From assembly GCF_002440635.1 (NCBI RefSeq), contig NZ_DJUW01000001.1, positions 102,308 through 122,558 on the forward strand: 20,251 bases of DNA, given 5' to 3'. This document shows, piece after piece, positions 6,858-14,225 of the stretch. How positions within the stretch are numbered: the stretch's first letter is position 1; every line of letters begins with the position of its first letter. The notes under the pieces were generated by a model that saw only the letters and a list, made by a program, of their open reading frames with translations, did no database searches and was not told the DNA's origin. The position numbers and the translations under genes are program-made. This DNA is from Novosphingobium sp. UBA6272. GTDB taxonomy: Bacteria > Pseudomonadota > Alphaproteobacteria > Sphingomonadales > Sphingomonadaceae.

Positions 6858-8636
6858 TCAGTCGGCGAAAGCAGCGTCGTCGACATGGAGTTCGGCCTGC
6901 GGACGACTGGCCCAATCGTCGATCTTCGCGCGGCCTGCCAGCCACAGCTTGCGGTTGTGTGTGGCGTGCAACAAAGTCTGCCCGAGCTCGGTCGAGGCAG
7001 CACGGAATGCGATCGCCTTGAAGCTGGCTCCATTATCGCCGCGCACGATCAGGCGGACGTGATCGGTGCCGACCAGATCGGCCTTGACCAGCCGGACCGG
7101 ACCGACCGCCACGCGCGGGCCCGGCCAGCCCATGCCATAGGGACCGGCGCTTTCCAGATCCTCGACCAGCGCCGGGGTCAGCCCGCCCGGCGCCACCGCC
7201 AGGTCGAGCAGCATGGCCTGGTTGGCCATGGCCGCGCCGACGGTGCGGCCCAGCCGGTCATCCAGCCATTCGCCCAGCGCGTCGATCTGTCCCGGAGCGA
7301 CCGTCAGGCCGGCGGCCATGGCATGGCCGCCGCCAGCCAGCAGCAGGCCATGCTCGCGCGCGGCAATGATCGCGGCACCGAGGTCCACCCCGGCGATCGA
7401 GCGACCCGAGCCTTTGCCGTTGCCGGCCTCATCGGCATCCAGCGCGATTACCAGCGTCGGCTTGCCGGTCTTTTCCTTGATCCGCCCGGCGACGATCCCG
7501 ATCACTCCGGGGTGCCAGCCGCGCCCCGAAAGGGTCAGCACGGCGCGGTTGTGCTGGGAATCGATCTGGGCCTCGGCCGCGGCCTGAACTTCGCCCTCGA
7601 TCGCGCGGCGTTCCTCGTTGAGCGCGGACAGCTGCGCGGCGATTGCCTGGGCTTCGTCCGGGTCCTCGGTGGTCAGCAAGCGCACGCCCAGCGTCGATTC
7701 GCCGACCCGCCCGCCGGCATTGATCCGCGGACCGAGCGCGAAGCCAAGGTCGCTGCAACTGGGCGCGCGGCTGAGCCGGCTGGCATCGATCAGCGCCGCC
7801 ATGCCGACACCGTCGCGCCGGGCCATCACCTTCAGCCCCTGCGCCACCAGTGCCCGGTTGAGACCGTGCAGCGCGGCGACATCGGCAACCGTGCCGAGTG
7901 CGACCAGATCGAGCAGGCCGAACAGGTCCGGCTCGGGCCGGCCGGCAAAGAACCCGCGCTGGCGCAGAGTGCGGACCGTTGCGATCGCCAGGAGGAACGC
8001 GACGCCGACAGCGGCCAGGTGGCCATGCGCGGCGGCATCCTGCTCCTCGTCGAGTCGGTTGGGATTGACCAGCGCGACCGCGCGCGGCAGCTCGGCCGAG
8101 CACTTGTGATGATCGACCACGATCACATCGACCCCGGCTTCGCGCGCCATGTCGAGCGCCTGGTGGGCCATGGCTCCGCAATCGACCGTAACAATCAGGC
8201 TTGAGCCCTGTTCGGCCAGCTTGACCAAGGCTTCGCCCGAGGGACCATAGCCTTCGAGCAGGCGGTCGGGGATGTAATAGCGCGCTTCGTGCCCCAGCGA
8301 GCGGAGCAGGCGGATCAGCAGCGCCGCGCTGGTTGCCCCGTCGACGTCGTAGTCGCCATAGACAGTGACCGTTTCATTGGTGAGCACGGCCTGGACCAGC
8401 CGCTCTGCAGCCACGTCCATGTCGCGGAAGATCGAGGGATCGGGCAGGAAGGCCCGCAGCGAAGGGTTGCGGTGCCGCTCCAGATCGTCTTGGGCCACGC
8501 CGCGCGACATCAGCAGCTGGGCGACGATATCGTGCTGCAGCCCGGCCATGCCGCCAAGGTCCATGTTGCCGCCACGCCAGCGCCAGATGCGCCCGCTCAG
8601 CGAGCGGTCGAGGCCAAGGATCGAAGGTGCGTCCAT
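6858..8636 (-). CDS. recJ: Single-stranded-DNA-specific exonuclease RecJ
   Basis: A 5'-3' exonuclease on single-stranded DNA, acting in RecF-pathway recombination, mismatch repair and base excision repair. All DHH-family motifs are present: DYDVDG (95-100), VDCG (151-154), VDHH (174-177), ALGTVADVAAL (about 247-256), INAGGRVGE (305-313), GWHPGVIGIVAGR (373-385) and the DHHA1 motif GGHAMAAG (436-443). The 592-residue length fits the family. ATG 8636 is the first good start; no clear ribosome binding site is visible before it. It is divergent from the secreted-protein gene at 8761, with 124 bases between them, and two tRNA genes lie downstream on the same strand. Confidence 0.96.
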   Translation of the reverse strand: MDAPSILGLDRSLSGRIWRWRGGNMDLGGMAGLQHDIVAQLLMSRGVAQDDLERHRNPSLRAFLPDPSIFRDMDVAAERLVQAVLTNETVTVYGDYDVDGATSAALLIRLLRSLGHEARYYIPDRLLEGYGPSGEALVKLAEQGSSLIVTVDCGAMAHQALDMAREAGVDVIVVDHHKCSAELPRAVALVNPNRLDEEQDAAAHGHLAAVGVAFLLAIATVRTLRQRGFFAGRPEPDLFGLLDLVALGTVADVAALHGLNRALVAQGLKVMARRDGVGMAALIDASRLSRAPSCSDLGFALGPRINAGGRVGESTLGVRLLTTEDPDEAQAIAAQLSALNEERRAIEGEVQAAAEAQIDSQHNRAVLTLSGRGWHPGVIGIVAGRIKEKTGKPTLVIALDADEAGNGKGSGRSIAGVDLGAAIIAAREHGLLLAGGGHAMAAGLTVAPGQIDALGEWLDDRLGRTVGAAMANQAMLLDLAVAPGGLTPALVEDLESAGPYGMGWPGPRVAVGPVRLVKADLVGTDHVRLIVRGDNGASFKAIAFRAASTELGQTLLHATHNRKLWLAGRAKIDDWASRPQAELHVDDAAFAD

Positions 8637-8697
8637 CGCGGCTGGTTAGCCGAGCTGGAAGGGCCGGGGAAGGGCCGCGCCGCCACTCTGTCGATAA

Positions 8698-8753
8698 TTG
8701 ACAATTCTCATTGCGCGATTGCGCTAATGTGCGAGGCTTCCGGATCAGGAGGG
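8698..8753 (+). promoter_or_regulatory. Promoter and strong ribosome binding site for the gene at 8761
   Basis: TTGACA (8698-8703) is a perfect -35 box. Candidate -10 sequences CGCTAA or GCTAAT (8722-8728) follow at 18-19 bases. AGGAGGG (8747-8753) is a near-perfect Shine-Dalgarno sequence 7 bases before ATG 8761. Confidence 0.5.
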
Positions 8754-8760
8754 TATTGTC

Positions 8761-9969
8761 ATGACCGCCAATCGCCGCACCATCATCGCTCTCAGCCTTG
8801 GAGCCGCCACGATCGCCGCCATTCCCGTGATCGCCCAGCGCGCGCCGACCAGCGGGCCGGTCGCCCGTTATGACATGCGCGCCGGGACCCTGTCCGGCTT
8901 CGCCGCGATGGGCGGCGGGGCTGGCGGGGCCTTGTCGATGGCCTTCGGTGGGGGCGGCAACAAGGTTCAGAAGGAACTGTACCTGCGGCTCGGTTCGAGC
9001 AGCTTGCCCGCCAAGGGCGCGGCCAAGGCCGAACACTTCATGCCGGCCAATGCCAAGCTGGGCAAATCGGTGCTGCTCTCCACCCCCAAGGAAGAGCGCG
9101 GCTATACCGACGAACTGCCGCAGAAGCCCAAGGGCCGGATCCTGATCTTCTGGGGCTGCGGTGAGCACGCGCCCAAGGGGCAGCCGGTGGTGATCGACCT
9201 CAGCAAGCTGGCCGCTGGTCAGATGCCGCCAGGGCTGTGGACCAGCACGATCATGCGCGACTGGGGCCCAAGCCTGACCAACAGCAAGACCTTCGGACGC
9301 TGGCCGGCCGAGGACCGTAAATTCGTCAAGGCCGACAGTTCGCTGATCGGCGCGCACCGCGTGGCCGGAAACTATTCGCCCGAAATCGCCTTCAGCCTGA
9401 GCAAGGACTTCATGGCGCCGCTTAGCTCCAACACGGCCGAGCAGGCCAGCGGCGCGAGCTTATTGCGATGGAATGCCGTGCCGGATGCGACCGGCTATCT
9501 CGCTTTCCTGTTCGGCGGCAAGATGGGACCGGGCGGGGAGATGGGCGACATGGTGATGTGGACCAGCAGTGCCAGCCGCCAGTTCGGCGGGGGCCTGTCC
9601 GACTGGCTCAGCCCGGGCCAGGTCGCCGCCCTGGTGCGCGACCGGACGGTGATGGCCCCTGCCACAACCCAGTGCACAATCCCCGCCGAAGTGCGCAAGG
9701 CCGGGCCGGATTTCCGGATGGGCATGCTGACCGCCTTTGGTCCGGAAGAGAACTTCGCCTATCCCGAGCGGCCGGTCGATCCCAGGGCCGCGTGGAACCT
9801 GCAATGGACCGCCCGGATCCGTCACCGCTCGATGACCAGCTGGATGGACATGCCGGGGATGGCGCAGATGTCGGGTCAGCAGCCGCAGGATGGTCAGCAG
9901 CCCAAGTGCAAGAAGAAAGGTGGTCTCGGCGGCATCGTCGGGGGTGTGCTCGGCGGCAAGGACTGCTAG
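8761..9969 (+). CDS. Secreted or periplasmic protein of unknown function
   Basis: I do not recognise the family. An N-terminal signal peptide (MTANRRTIIALSLGAATIAA, ending near AQ at 25-26) indicates export. A glycine-rich stretch follows (50-66, GGGAGGALSMAFGGGG). The middle has FWGCGE (130-135) and a WNAVPDATGYLAFLFGG segment that looks like part of a beta-sandwich domain. The tail has basic KCKKKG followed by a glycine-zipper-like segment (GGLGGIVGGVLGG) and a terminal cysteine. The zipper could insert in or associate with membrane. The few cysteines (133, in TTQCTIP, in PKCKKK and at the end) could form disulfides. The start is well supported by AGGAGGG at ideal spacing. It is followed 9 bases later by a flavodoxin-like gene, probably in the same transcript. 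Confidence 0.8.
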   Translation: MTANRRTIIALSLGAATIAAIPVIAQRAPTSGPVARYDMRAGTLSGFAAMGGGAGGALSMAFGGGGNKVQKELYLRLGSSSLPAKGAAKAEHFMPANAKLGKSVLLSTPKEERGYTDELPQKPKGRILIFWGCGEHAPKGQPVVIDLSKLAAGQMPPGLWTSTIMRDWGPSLTNSKTFGRWPAEDRKFVKADSSLIGAHRVAGNYSPEIAFSLSKDFMAPLSSNTAEQASGASLLRWNAVPDATGYLAFLFGGKMGPGGEMGDMVMWTSSASRQFGGGLSDWLSPGQVAALVRDRTVMAPATTQCTIPAEVRKAGPDFRMGMLTAFGPEENFAYPERPVDPRAAWNLQWTARIRHRSMTSWMDMPGMAQMSGQQPQDGQQPKCKKKGGLGGIVGGVLGGKDC

Positions 9970-9978
9970 TCGCGGCGC

Positions 9979-10452
9979 ATGCTCGCGATCATCTGGCATA
10001 GCCGCACTGGCGCGAGCCGGGCCCTAGCCGCAGCAGCGGGGCTGGGGGCGGGCGATCGCGCGCGGCTGATCCCGGCCGAAGCGGTTGAACCTGCCGATCT
10101 GCTGGCGGCAAGCGGCTACCTGTTTGTCTGCCCCGAAAATCTCGCGACGATGAGCGGGGCGATGAAGGAGATGTTCGACCGCTGTTACTATCCCCTGCTT
10201 GGAAGGATCGAAGGCCGGCCCTATGCCAGCATCATTGCCGCCGGCAGCGACGGCCGCGGCGCCCAGGCGCAGCTGGACCAGATCGCCACCGGCTGGCGCC
10301 TGCGCCGCGTGGCAGAGCCGATGATCGTGAACACGGGCGCACAAACGGCGGAACTGATACTTGCCGAGAAGCAGGTTCCGACGACGTCGTTGGAGCAGGC
10401 TGAGGTGCTCGGCGGGGCTCTTGCTGAAGGGCTGGCGCAGGGGATCTTTTGA
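9979..10452 (+). CDS. Flavodoxin / NADPH-dependent FMN reductase-like protein
   Basis: 157-residue flavodoxin-fold protein. The first strand and loop (MLAIIWHSRTGASRALAAAA) match a phosphate-binding loop at the flavin site. The segment LFVCPENLATMSGAMKEMFDRCYYPL corresponds to the family pattern in which an asparagine and a glycine contact FMN and a K-x-x-x-D helix follows. A later AAGSDGRGAQAQLDQI lies near the isoalloxazine pocket in relatives. It is probably a cytoplasmic FMN-binding oxidoreductase; the electron donor and substrate cannot be told from sequence. The start is 9 bases after the previous stop with no strong ribosome binding site, consistent with translational coupling. Confidence 0.75.
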   Translation: MLAIIWHSRTGASRALAAAAGLGAGDRARLIPAEAVEPADLLAASGYLFVCPENLATMSGAMKEMFDRCYYPLLGRIEGRPYASIIAAGSDGRGAQAQLDQIATGWRLRRVAEPMIVNTGAQTAELILAEKQVPTTSLEQAEVLGGALAEGLAQGIF

Positions 10453-10755
10453 TCGATTCTGCAAGGAAGCAGCCATTTTGGGTCCAATTGTTTCAGCAAG
10501 ACTCGACTAATCACTTGGAAAAGTGGCAAATGCCGATGAGTCGAACGGAACAGTTTCGGGGGAAAGACTATCGCTCTAGCGGCTGACAATTCAGGCAAGG
10601 TTGATGGAGCTATCCTGGCGCTGGTTTTTGCGCTCGATGATCGCCCCAATATTGAAGCTCTGGCCGAACTTTCGGCTCGGAGCGGCCTTGCCACGCCATT
10701 TGCGCTTAGCCACATCCCGGCGGGTGAGAACTGGGCCGAACTGCTGGCGGCAGGG
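10453..10755 (+). other. Gap containing the untranslatable 5' part of the next gene
   Basis: Up to about 10590 the stretch is less GC-rich than its neighbours and shows no gene, RNA or terminator that I can support. From about 10609 the + frame used by the next gene reads as a sensible protein (AILALVFALDDRPNIEALAE, then LSARSGLATPFALSH), but no ATG, GTG or TTG lies in that frame before 10756. ATG 10604, preceded by AGGCAAGG, is out of frame by one base. Confidence 0.6.
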
Positions 10756-11322
10756 ATGAGTTTCGACTGCCGCGGACTGGCCCCCGGCAATCCCGCGGCA
10801 CTCCCAGGCAGCGGGGCCATGCTGGGCTTGCATGAGATTCCGGCCGGAGAGACGATTACCCTCCAGCCATCGCCGCACCTTGCCGAGGGGCGGGGGATGC
10901 TGCCGATTGTTAGGGTCCTGGCCGGACTGGGAACCGGGCTTGCCACGCTGCCAGGCTTGCTGGCGGTCAACTGGATTCCAGCGCGCTGCTGGATGACTCC
11001 GAAGTACTTTTGCGGCGTGATCGAGACCTGGCTGGAAGGCGGGGCCTTTCCTTCGCTGGGTTTGACCTCCTTGCAGCGGGAGAATGACGGGGCGATCGTT
11101 TCGGCCGGCCTTGATTACCTGATCGGGCAGGAATTGCGGTTTGAACCCGACCGGCGACTGGTTCCAGCAGCGGCAGCGCGGGTCGCGGCGCGGCTGACCA
11201 ATGAACTGGTTGGCACCGGGCCCCTCCAGCGCGAGATCGAGTTTGCGGGGCCCGATGGAGAGGCATTGAAGGCCGAACCGGTCCGTCAAGGCCGGCAGAT
11301 CCGGCTTACGCTGAAGCGCTGA
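10756..11322 (+). CDS. Hypothetical protein, probably lacking its proper N-terminus
   Basis: I do not recognise a named domain. From ATG 10756 the product is 188 residues. The same frame is protein-like for about 50 codons upstream (from about 10609), so this ATG is probably internal. The likely original start, ATG 10604, would need one extra base just after it to join the frame. Visible features: a hydrophobic segment (IVRVLAGLGTGLATLPGLLAV), the motif WIPARCWMTPKYFCGVIETWLEGGAFPSLGL, and a C-terminal half of alternating charge (FAGPDGEALKAEPV). It is probably cytoplasmic. The opposite strand has a 232-codon open frame whose product is rich in Q, R, P and H and looks like a shadow. The next gene starts 22 bases later. 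It could be a recent pseudogene, a sequence error, or a gene with a non-standard start. Confidence 0.6.
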   Translation: MSFDCRGLAPGNPAALPGSGAMLGLHEIPAGETITLQPSPHLAEGRGMLPIVRVLAGLGTGLATLPGLLAVNWIPARCWMTPKYFCGVIETWLEGGAFPSLGLTSLQRENDGAIVSAGLDYLIGQELRFEPDRRLVPAAAARVAARLTNELVGTGPLQREIEFAGPDGEALKAEPVRQGRQIRLTLKR

Positions 11323-11344
11323 CTACCAAGGGGCGCTGTGCTGG

Positions 11345-11896
11345 GTGGACAGCTCGAACCCCGGTCCTTCGAATGCGCTACACTGGCAGCGCACCTTCTT
11401 GCCCTTCCGCGCTGTCAACCGCTGCGACAGGCCTGGCTATGACCCCGGGCTGCAGCGCCATCACCTGCTGCCCCGCCAGATCCTCGGCCGCAGCTGCTTT
11501 GGGCCGATGCTCGATGCCATCGGCACAGCGCGGCTGCGGTTCGATGACTTTCGCCGCAACGGCCTGCTGCTGCCTGCCAATGATCGGGCGGCGGTGCGGA
11601 TCGGGCTGCCGCTGCACCGCGGGCCGCACCGCGATTACAATGCCATGGTGATCGAGCGGGTTGGGCAGATCGAGGCCGGCTGGTCCTCCACCCGGCTGCG
11701 CGCGCCGGAAGTGGCGCTGGTCGATGCGCTGCAGCGGCTGGAATTGCTCCAGCGGGCGCTGCGCCGCCGCTTGCTCGTCCAGCAGCGTCGCCTGCGGCTC
11801 AACCGCAGCGACCCGCTGGGGGCGGGGGTGGACTTTTCTGAACTGGACGCGATGGCCGACCTGCTTTGGCCGGCCACCGAAGTCCCAGTGCCCTAG
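11345..11896 (+). CDS. AHH-domain nuclease-like protein (HNH/EndoVII superfamily)
   Basis: 183 residues. The centre carries the AHH-type pattern of the HNH/EndoVII fold: RHHLLP (His39-His40), then FDDFRRNGLLLP (66-77), then LHRGPHRDYN (90-99). This matches the order of a double histidine, an NG-[IL]-LLP turn and an H-x-G-x-H-x-x-Y segment in AHH nucleases. The rest is a helical, arginine-rich tail (RLELLQRALRRRLLVQQRR), which could bind nucleic acid. In many bacteria AHH domains are the toxic tips of large polymorphic toxins; here the domain stands alone without an export signal or an obvious immunity gene. The GTG start at 11345 has AAGGGG about 10 bases upstream but is not certain. The stop overlaps tail-to-tail by 4 bases (CTAG) with the minus-strand gene. 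Confidence 0.72.
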   Translation: MDSSNPGPSNALHWQRTFLPFRAVNRCDRPGYDPGLQRHHLLPRQILGRSCFGPMLDAIGTARLRFDDFRRNGLLLPANDRAAVRIGLPLHRGPHRDYNAMVIERVGQIEAGWSSTRLRAPEVALVDALQRLELLQRALRRRLLVQQRRLRLNRSDPLGAGVDFSELDAMADLLWPATEVPVP

Positions 11897-12873
11897 GCCA
11901 GCGTCATCCCGGCCTTGGCGGCCAGCTCGCTGCGGGCCTGGTTGTATTCGGCCTCGAGCCGGTCGACCCGGTCTGCCACGCTATCGACCGACTTGACCGC
12001 GCCGATTCCCTGGCCCGAACCCCAGATGTCCTTCCAGGCCTTGGCCTCGGTATTGCCGCCCGAACCGAAGTTCATCTTGCTCGGATCGCTCTCGGGCAGG
12101 TTGTCGGGATCGAGCCCGGCCGCCACGATCGAGGGGCGCAGATAGTTCCCGTGCACCCCGGTGAACAGGTTCGAATAGACGATGTCCGAGGCGCGCCCTT
12201 CGACGATCGCGCTCTTGTACCCATCGGCTGCGCGCGCTTCCTTGGTGGCGATCCACGGGCTGCCGATATAGGCGAAATCCGCCCCCATCGCCTGCGCGGC
12301 GAGGATCGAGCGGCCGCAGGCGATCGAGCCGGACAGCGCGACCAGTCCGTCGAACCACTCGCGGATTTCCTGCATCAAGGCGAAGGGGGAGAGCGTGCCG
12401 GCATGGCCGCCAGCCCCGGCTGCGACCGGGATCAACCCGTCGGCACCTTTTTCGATCGCCTTGCGGGCAAAGCGGTCATTGATCACGTCGTGCAGCACGA
12501 TCCCGCCCCAGGCGTGGACAGCAGCGTTGATATCCTCACGCGCGCCGAGCGAGGTGATCGTCATCGGCACCTGCCACTTGGCGCAGACCTCCATGTCTTC
12601 CTCAAGCCGGTTGTTCGATTTGTGGACGATCTGGTTGACCGCATAGGGCGCGGCTGGGCGATCGGGATTGTCGCGGTTGTGTGCGGCCAGTTCCTCGGTG
12701 ATCTGGTGCAGCCACTCGTCAAGCACGCCAGACGGCCGCGCGTTGAGCGCCGGAAAGCTGCCGATCACCCCGGCCTTGCACTGCGCGATCACCAGTTCCG
12801 GCCCGGAAATGATGAACAGCGGCGAACCGATAACGGGCAGGCGCAGGCGATCGAACGGGGCGGGAAGCGGCAT
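11893..12873 (-). CDS. Nitronate monooxygenase family protein (2-nitropropane dioxygenase-like)
   Basis: FMN-dependent TIM-barrel enzyme that oxidises alkyl nitronates, or related enoyl-reductase-type chemistry in distant members. Supporting motifs: LPVIGSPLFIISGPELVIAQ near the N-terminus, GVIGSFPALNARP, ADGLIPVAAGAGGHAGTLSPF (the phosphate and flavin loop with the conserved GAGGHAG), LSGSIACGRSILAAQAMGADFAYIGSPW, and the ATKEA segment. I start at ATG 12873 (MPLPAPFDRLRLPV), because the extra open codons upstream to 13002 look unlike the family and GAGAGGA lies about 12 bases before this ATG. The product is 326 residues, normal for the shorter class. The physiological substrate is unknown. 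Confidence 0.9.
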   Translation of the reverse strand: MPLPAPFDRLRLPVIGSPLFIISGPELVIAQCKAGVIGSFPALNARPSGVLDEWLHQITEELAAHNRDNPDRPAAPYAVNQIVHKSNNRLEEDMEVCAKWQVPMTITSLGAREDINAAVHAWGGIVLHDVINDRFARKAIEKGADGLIPVAAGAGGHAGTLSPFALMQEIREWFDGLVALSGSIACGRSILAAQAMGADFAYIGSPWIATKEARAADGYKSAIVEGRASDIVYSNLFTGVHGNYLRPSIVAAGLDPDNLPESDPSKMNFGSGGNTEAKAWKDIWGSGQGIGAVKSVDSVADRVDRLEAEYNQARSELAAKAGMTLA

Positions 12874-12987
12874 CGGCAGGGGGTGTCCTCTCAAGTGATT
12901 TGGGTTTTCATATGAGACGCAACCGGACCTGTCGAGTGCCGTAACCTGACAAACCTGACAGGGTCCCGGGATCGGAAATCGCTTTGC

Positions 12988-13050
12988 GTCACCCGGCGGC
13001 ACCCTGTGTCGCTGTTTGTCACCCTATGTTGCCTTATGGCACCCTGTGTC
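12988..13050. repeat. Cluster of short G[TG]CACCC direct repeats
   Basis: GGCACCCTGTGTC occurs twice exactly 40 bases apart (12998-13010 and 13038-13050), with GTCACCC copies at 12988-12994 and 13018-13024. The 345-base gap 12874-13218 between the two divergent genes otherwise shows only CTGACA half-sites around 12950-12963, which mirror the TGTCAGG at 13047-13053, and no gene that I can support. These could be binding sites or remnants of an intergenic repeat. Confidence 0.5.
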
Positions 13051-13218
13051 AGGCGGCTGTGACCGGCCTGGCGCAAGAATTTGGAACAGCGCAGCGGCAT
13101 CTGGAACGGGGCAATGGCAACTTTCATCCGGCCAGAATAGCGGCACGCGGCCAAGTAGGAAAATCGCCCGGCCTTGCCGCTCGACAAGCCGCGATTTGCT
13201 TCTAGGGTCAGCTCCGTG

Positions 13219-13761
13219 ATGAGCCCGACCGTTCTCCACCTCGCCCGCGATAGCGAGCACCGCTTTTCGAAGCAGCCGGTCCAAAGCCTGACCCTGCTGG
13301 CCGGCCTTGGGGTAGAGGGCGATGCCCACGCCGGGCGGACAGTCCAGCACCGCTATGACAAGTGGAAGAACCCCGATGCGCCCAACCTGCGCCAGGTCCA
13401 TCTGATGCATGCCGAACTGTTCGATGAACTGGCGGAAAAGGGCTTCAGCGTCGGCCCCGGCCAGCTCGGCGAAAACGTGACCACCCGCGGGATCGACCTG
13501 CTCGGCCTATCGCGCGGCACCCGCCTGCGGCTGGGGGACGAGGCGCTGATCGAAATCACCGGCCTGCGCAGCCCTTGCATCCAGATCAACGCTTTTGCCG
13601 AGGGCCTGATGGCCGCCACGCTCGATAAGGCCCCCGACGGAAGCCTGATCCGCAAAAGCGGCGTAATGGCCGTGGTGATCACCAGCGGTGACGTGCGGGT
13701 AGGGGACCGGATCGAACTGGCCTCGATGCCGATGCAGTTTGAGGCGCTGGGGGTGGTTTGA
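13219..13761 (+). CDS. MOSC domain-containing protein
   Basis: The MOSC domain is the C-terminal sulfur-carrier domain of molybdenum cofactor sulfurases, also found alone in small proteins such as YiiM. Here it makes up almost the whole 180-residue protein. Typical segments: LGVEGDAHAGRTVQHR near the N-terminus, NLRQVHLMHAELFDEL, PGQLGENVTTRGIDLLGL (the G-[QE]-x-GEN-[IV]-x-x-x-G-[IL] motif), the conserved cysteine in GLRSPCIQINAF, and GDVRVGDRIEL at the end. ATG 13219 (preceded by GTG 13216) is preferred over 13174 because the added residues are unlike the family. It is probably cytoplasmic. Substrate and partner are unknown. Confidence 0.9.
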   Translation: MSPTVLHLARDSEHRFSKQPVQSLTLLAGLGVEGDAHAGRTVQHRYDKWKNPDAPNLRQVHLMHAELFDELAEKGFSVGPGQLGENVTTRGIDLLGLSRGTRLRLGDEALIEITGLRSPCIQINAFAEGLMAATLDKAPDGSLIRKSGVMAVVITSGDVRVGDRIELASMPMQFEALGVV

Positions 13762-13770
13762 ACTCTAATG

Positions 13771-13875
13771 GCCCTTACCCTCTGGGGAAGGGTTGGGATG
13801 GGGGTACTACGTTGGCTTTGACGCTCGGCTTCGCCTCGCTCCCCCACCCCCGACCCCTCCCCGCCGGGGAGGGGC
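13771..13875. repeat. GC-rich intergenic palindromic repeat
   Basis: The left arm 13771-13806 and right arm 13839-13875 are imperfect inverted copies. The right arm itself folds (CCCCTCCCCG/CGGGGAGGGG), and the loop contains a further small hairpin. It resembles the element inside imuB. It lies right after the MOSC stop and before the toxin-antitoxin promoter, so it may also block readthrough. Confidence 0.75.
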
Positions 13876-13881
13876 TGCGTA

Positions 13882-13910
13882 TTGACATTGTGGATACAAT
13901 CCGATAGTGC
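13882..13910 (+). promoter_or_regulatory. Promoter and RHH-type operator of the toxin-antitoxin pair
   Basis: TTGACA (13882-13887) and TAGTGC (13905-13910) are 17 bases apart. An inverted repeat ATTGT-N4-ACAAT (13887-13900) fills the spacer, where antitoxin binding would block polymerase. The expected transcription start falls at or next to ATG 13917, and no ribosome binding site is visible, which suggests a leaderless message. Confidence 0.6.
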
Positions 13911-13916
13911 GTACCC

Positions 13917-14225
13917 ATGTCCAAGGCCCAATCCCTGCTGAAACGCGATCACCCGGCTGCGGAAACCAAAGGCAGCATCAACCTGCGGGTTGAGGGGCAG
14001 ACCCGCCAGTTGATTGACGATGCCGCTGCCGTGCTGGGCAAGACCCGCACCGAATTCATGATCGAAAGCGCGCGGCGCCAGGCGATCGACGTGCTGCTCG
14101 ATCAGCGGCTGTTCACGCTCGGTCCGGCGCAATACGATGCCTTTGTCGATGCGCTCGACCATCCGCCCGCGCCGGGTCCGAAACTGCAATCGCTGCTGCG
14201 CCGGGCGCCGGCATGGCAGAAATAG
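13917..14225 (+). CDS. DUF1778 / TacA-like ribbon-helix-helix antitoxin
   Basis: Antitoxin of a GNAT-type toxin-antitoxin pair. The N-terminal part (about 18-60, GSINLRVEGQTRQLIDDAA, then VLGKTRTEFMIESAR) is a ribbon-helix-helix DNA-binding domain that should dimerise on the operator at 13887-13900. The C-terminal part (LFTLGPAQYDAFVDALDHPP) is the flexible toxin-neutralising tail, whose YDAFVDALD type helix inserts near the acetyltransferase active site in TacA relatives. At 102 residues it is close to the family norm. It overlaps the toxin start by 13 bases, the usual arrangement, with autoregulation by the TA complex. Confidence 0.93.
   Translation: MSKAQSLLKRDHPAAETKGSINLRVEGQTRQLIDDAAAVLGKTRTEFMIESARRQAIDVLLDQRLFTLGPAQYDAFVDALDHPPAPGPKLQSLLRRAPAWQK

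Noticed and set aside
6885..8204. 439-codon plus-strand open frame opposite recJ
   Set aside because: recJ on the minus strand has every DHH/DHHA1 motif; the plus-strand product has no recognisable features.
8374..9357. Antisense open frame over the recJ start and the secreted-protein gene
   Set aside because: It crosses two well-supported genes and a promoter, and the product looks like a compositional shadow.
10591..11289. Minus-strand 232-codon open frame
   Set aside because: Its product is dominated by Q, R, P and H, while the plus-strand frame reads as a normal protein both up- and downstream of ATG 10756.
12874..13002. N-terminal extension of the nitronate monooxygenase to 13002
   Set aside because: The extra residues are unlike the family, and the family-typical start falls at ATG 12873.
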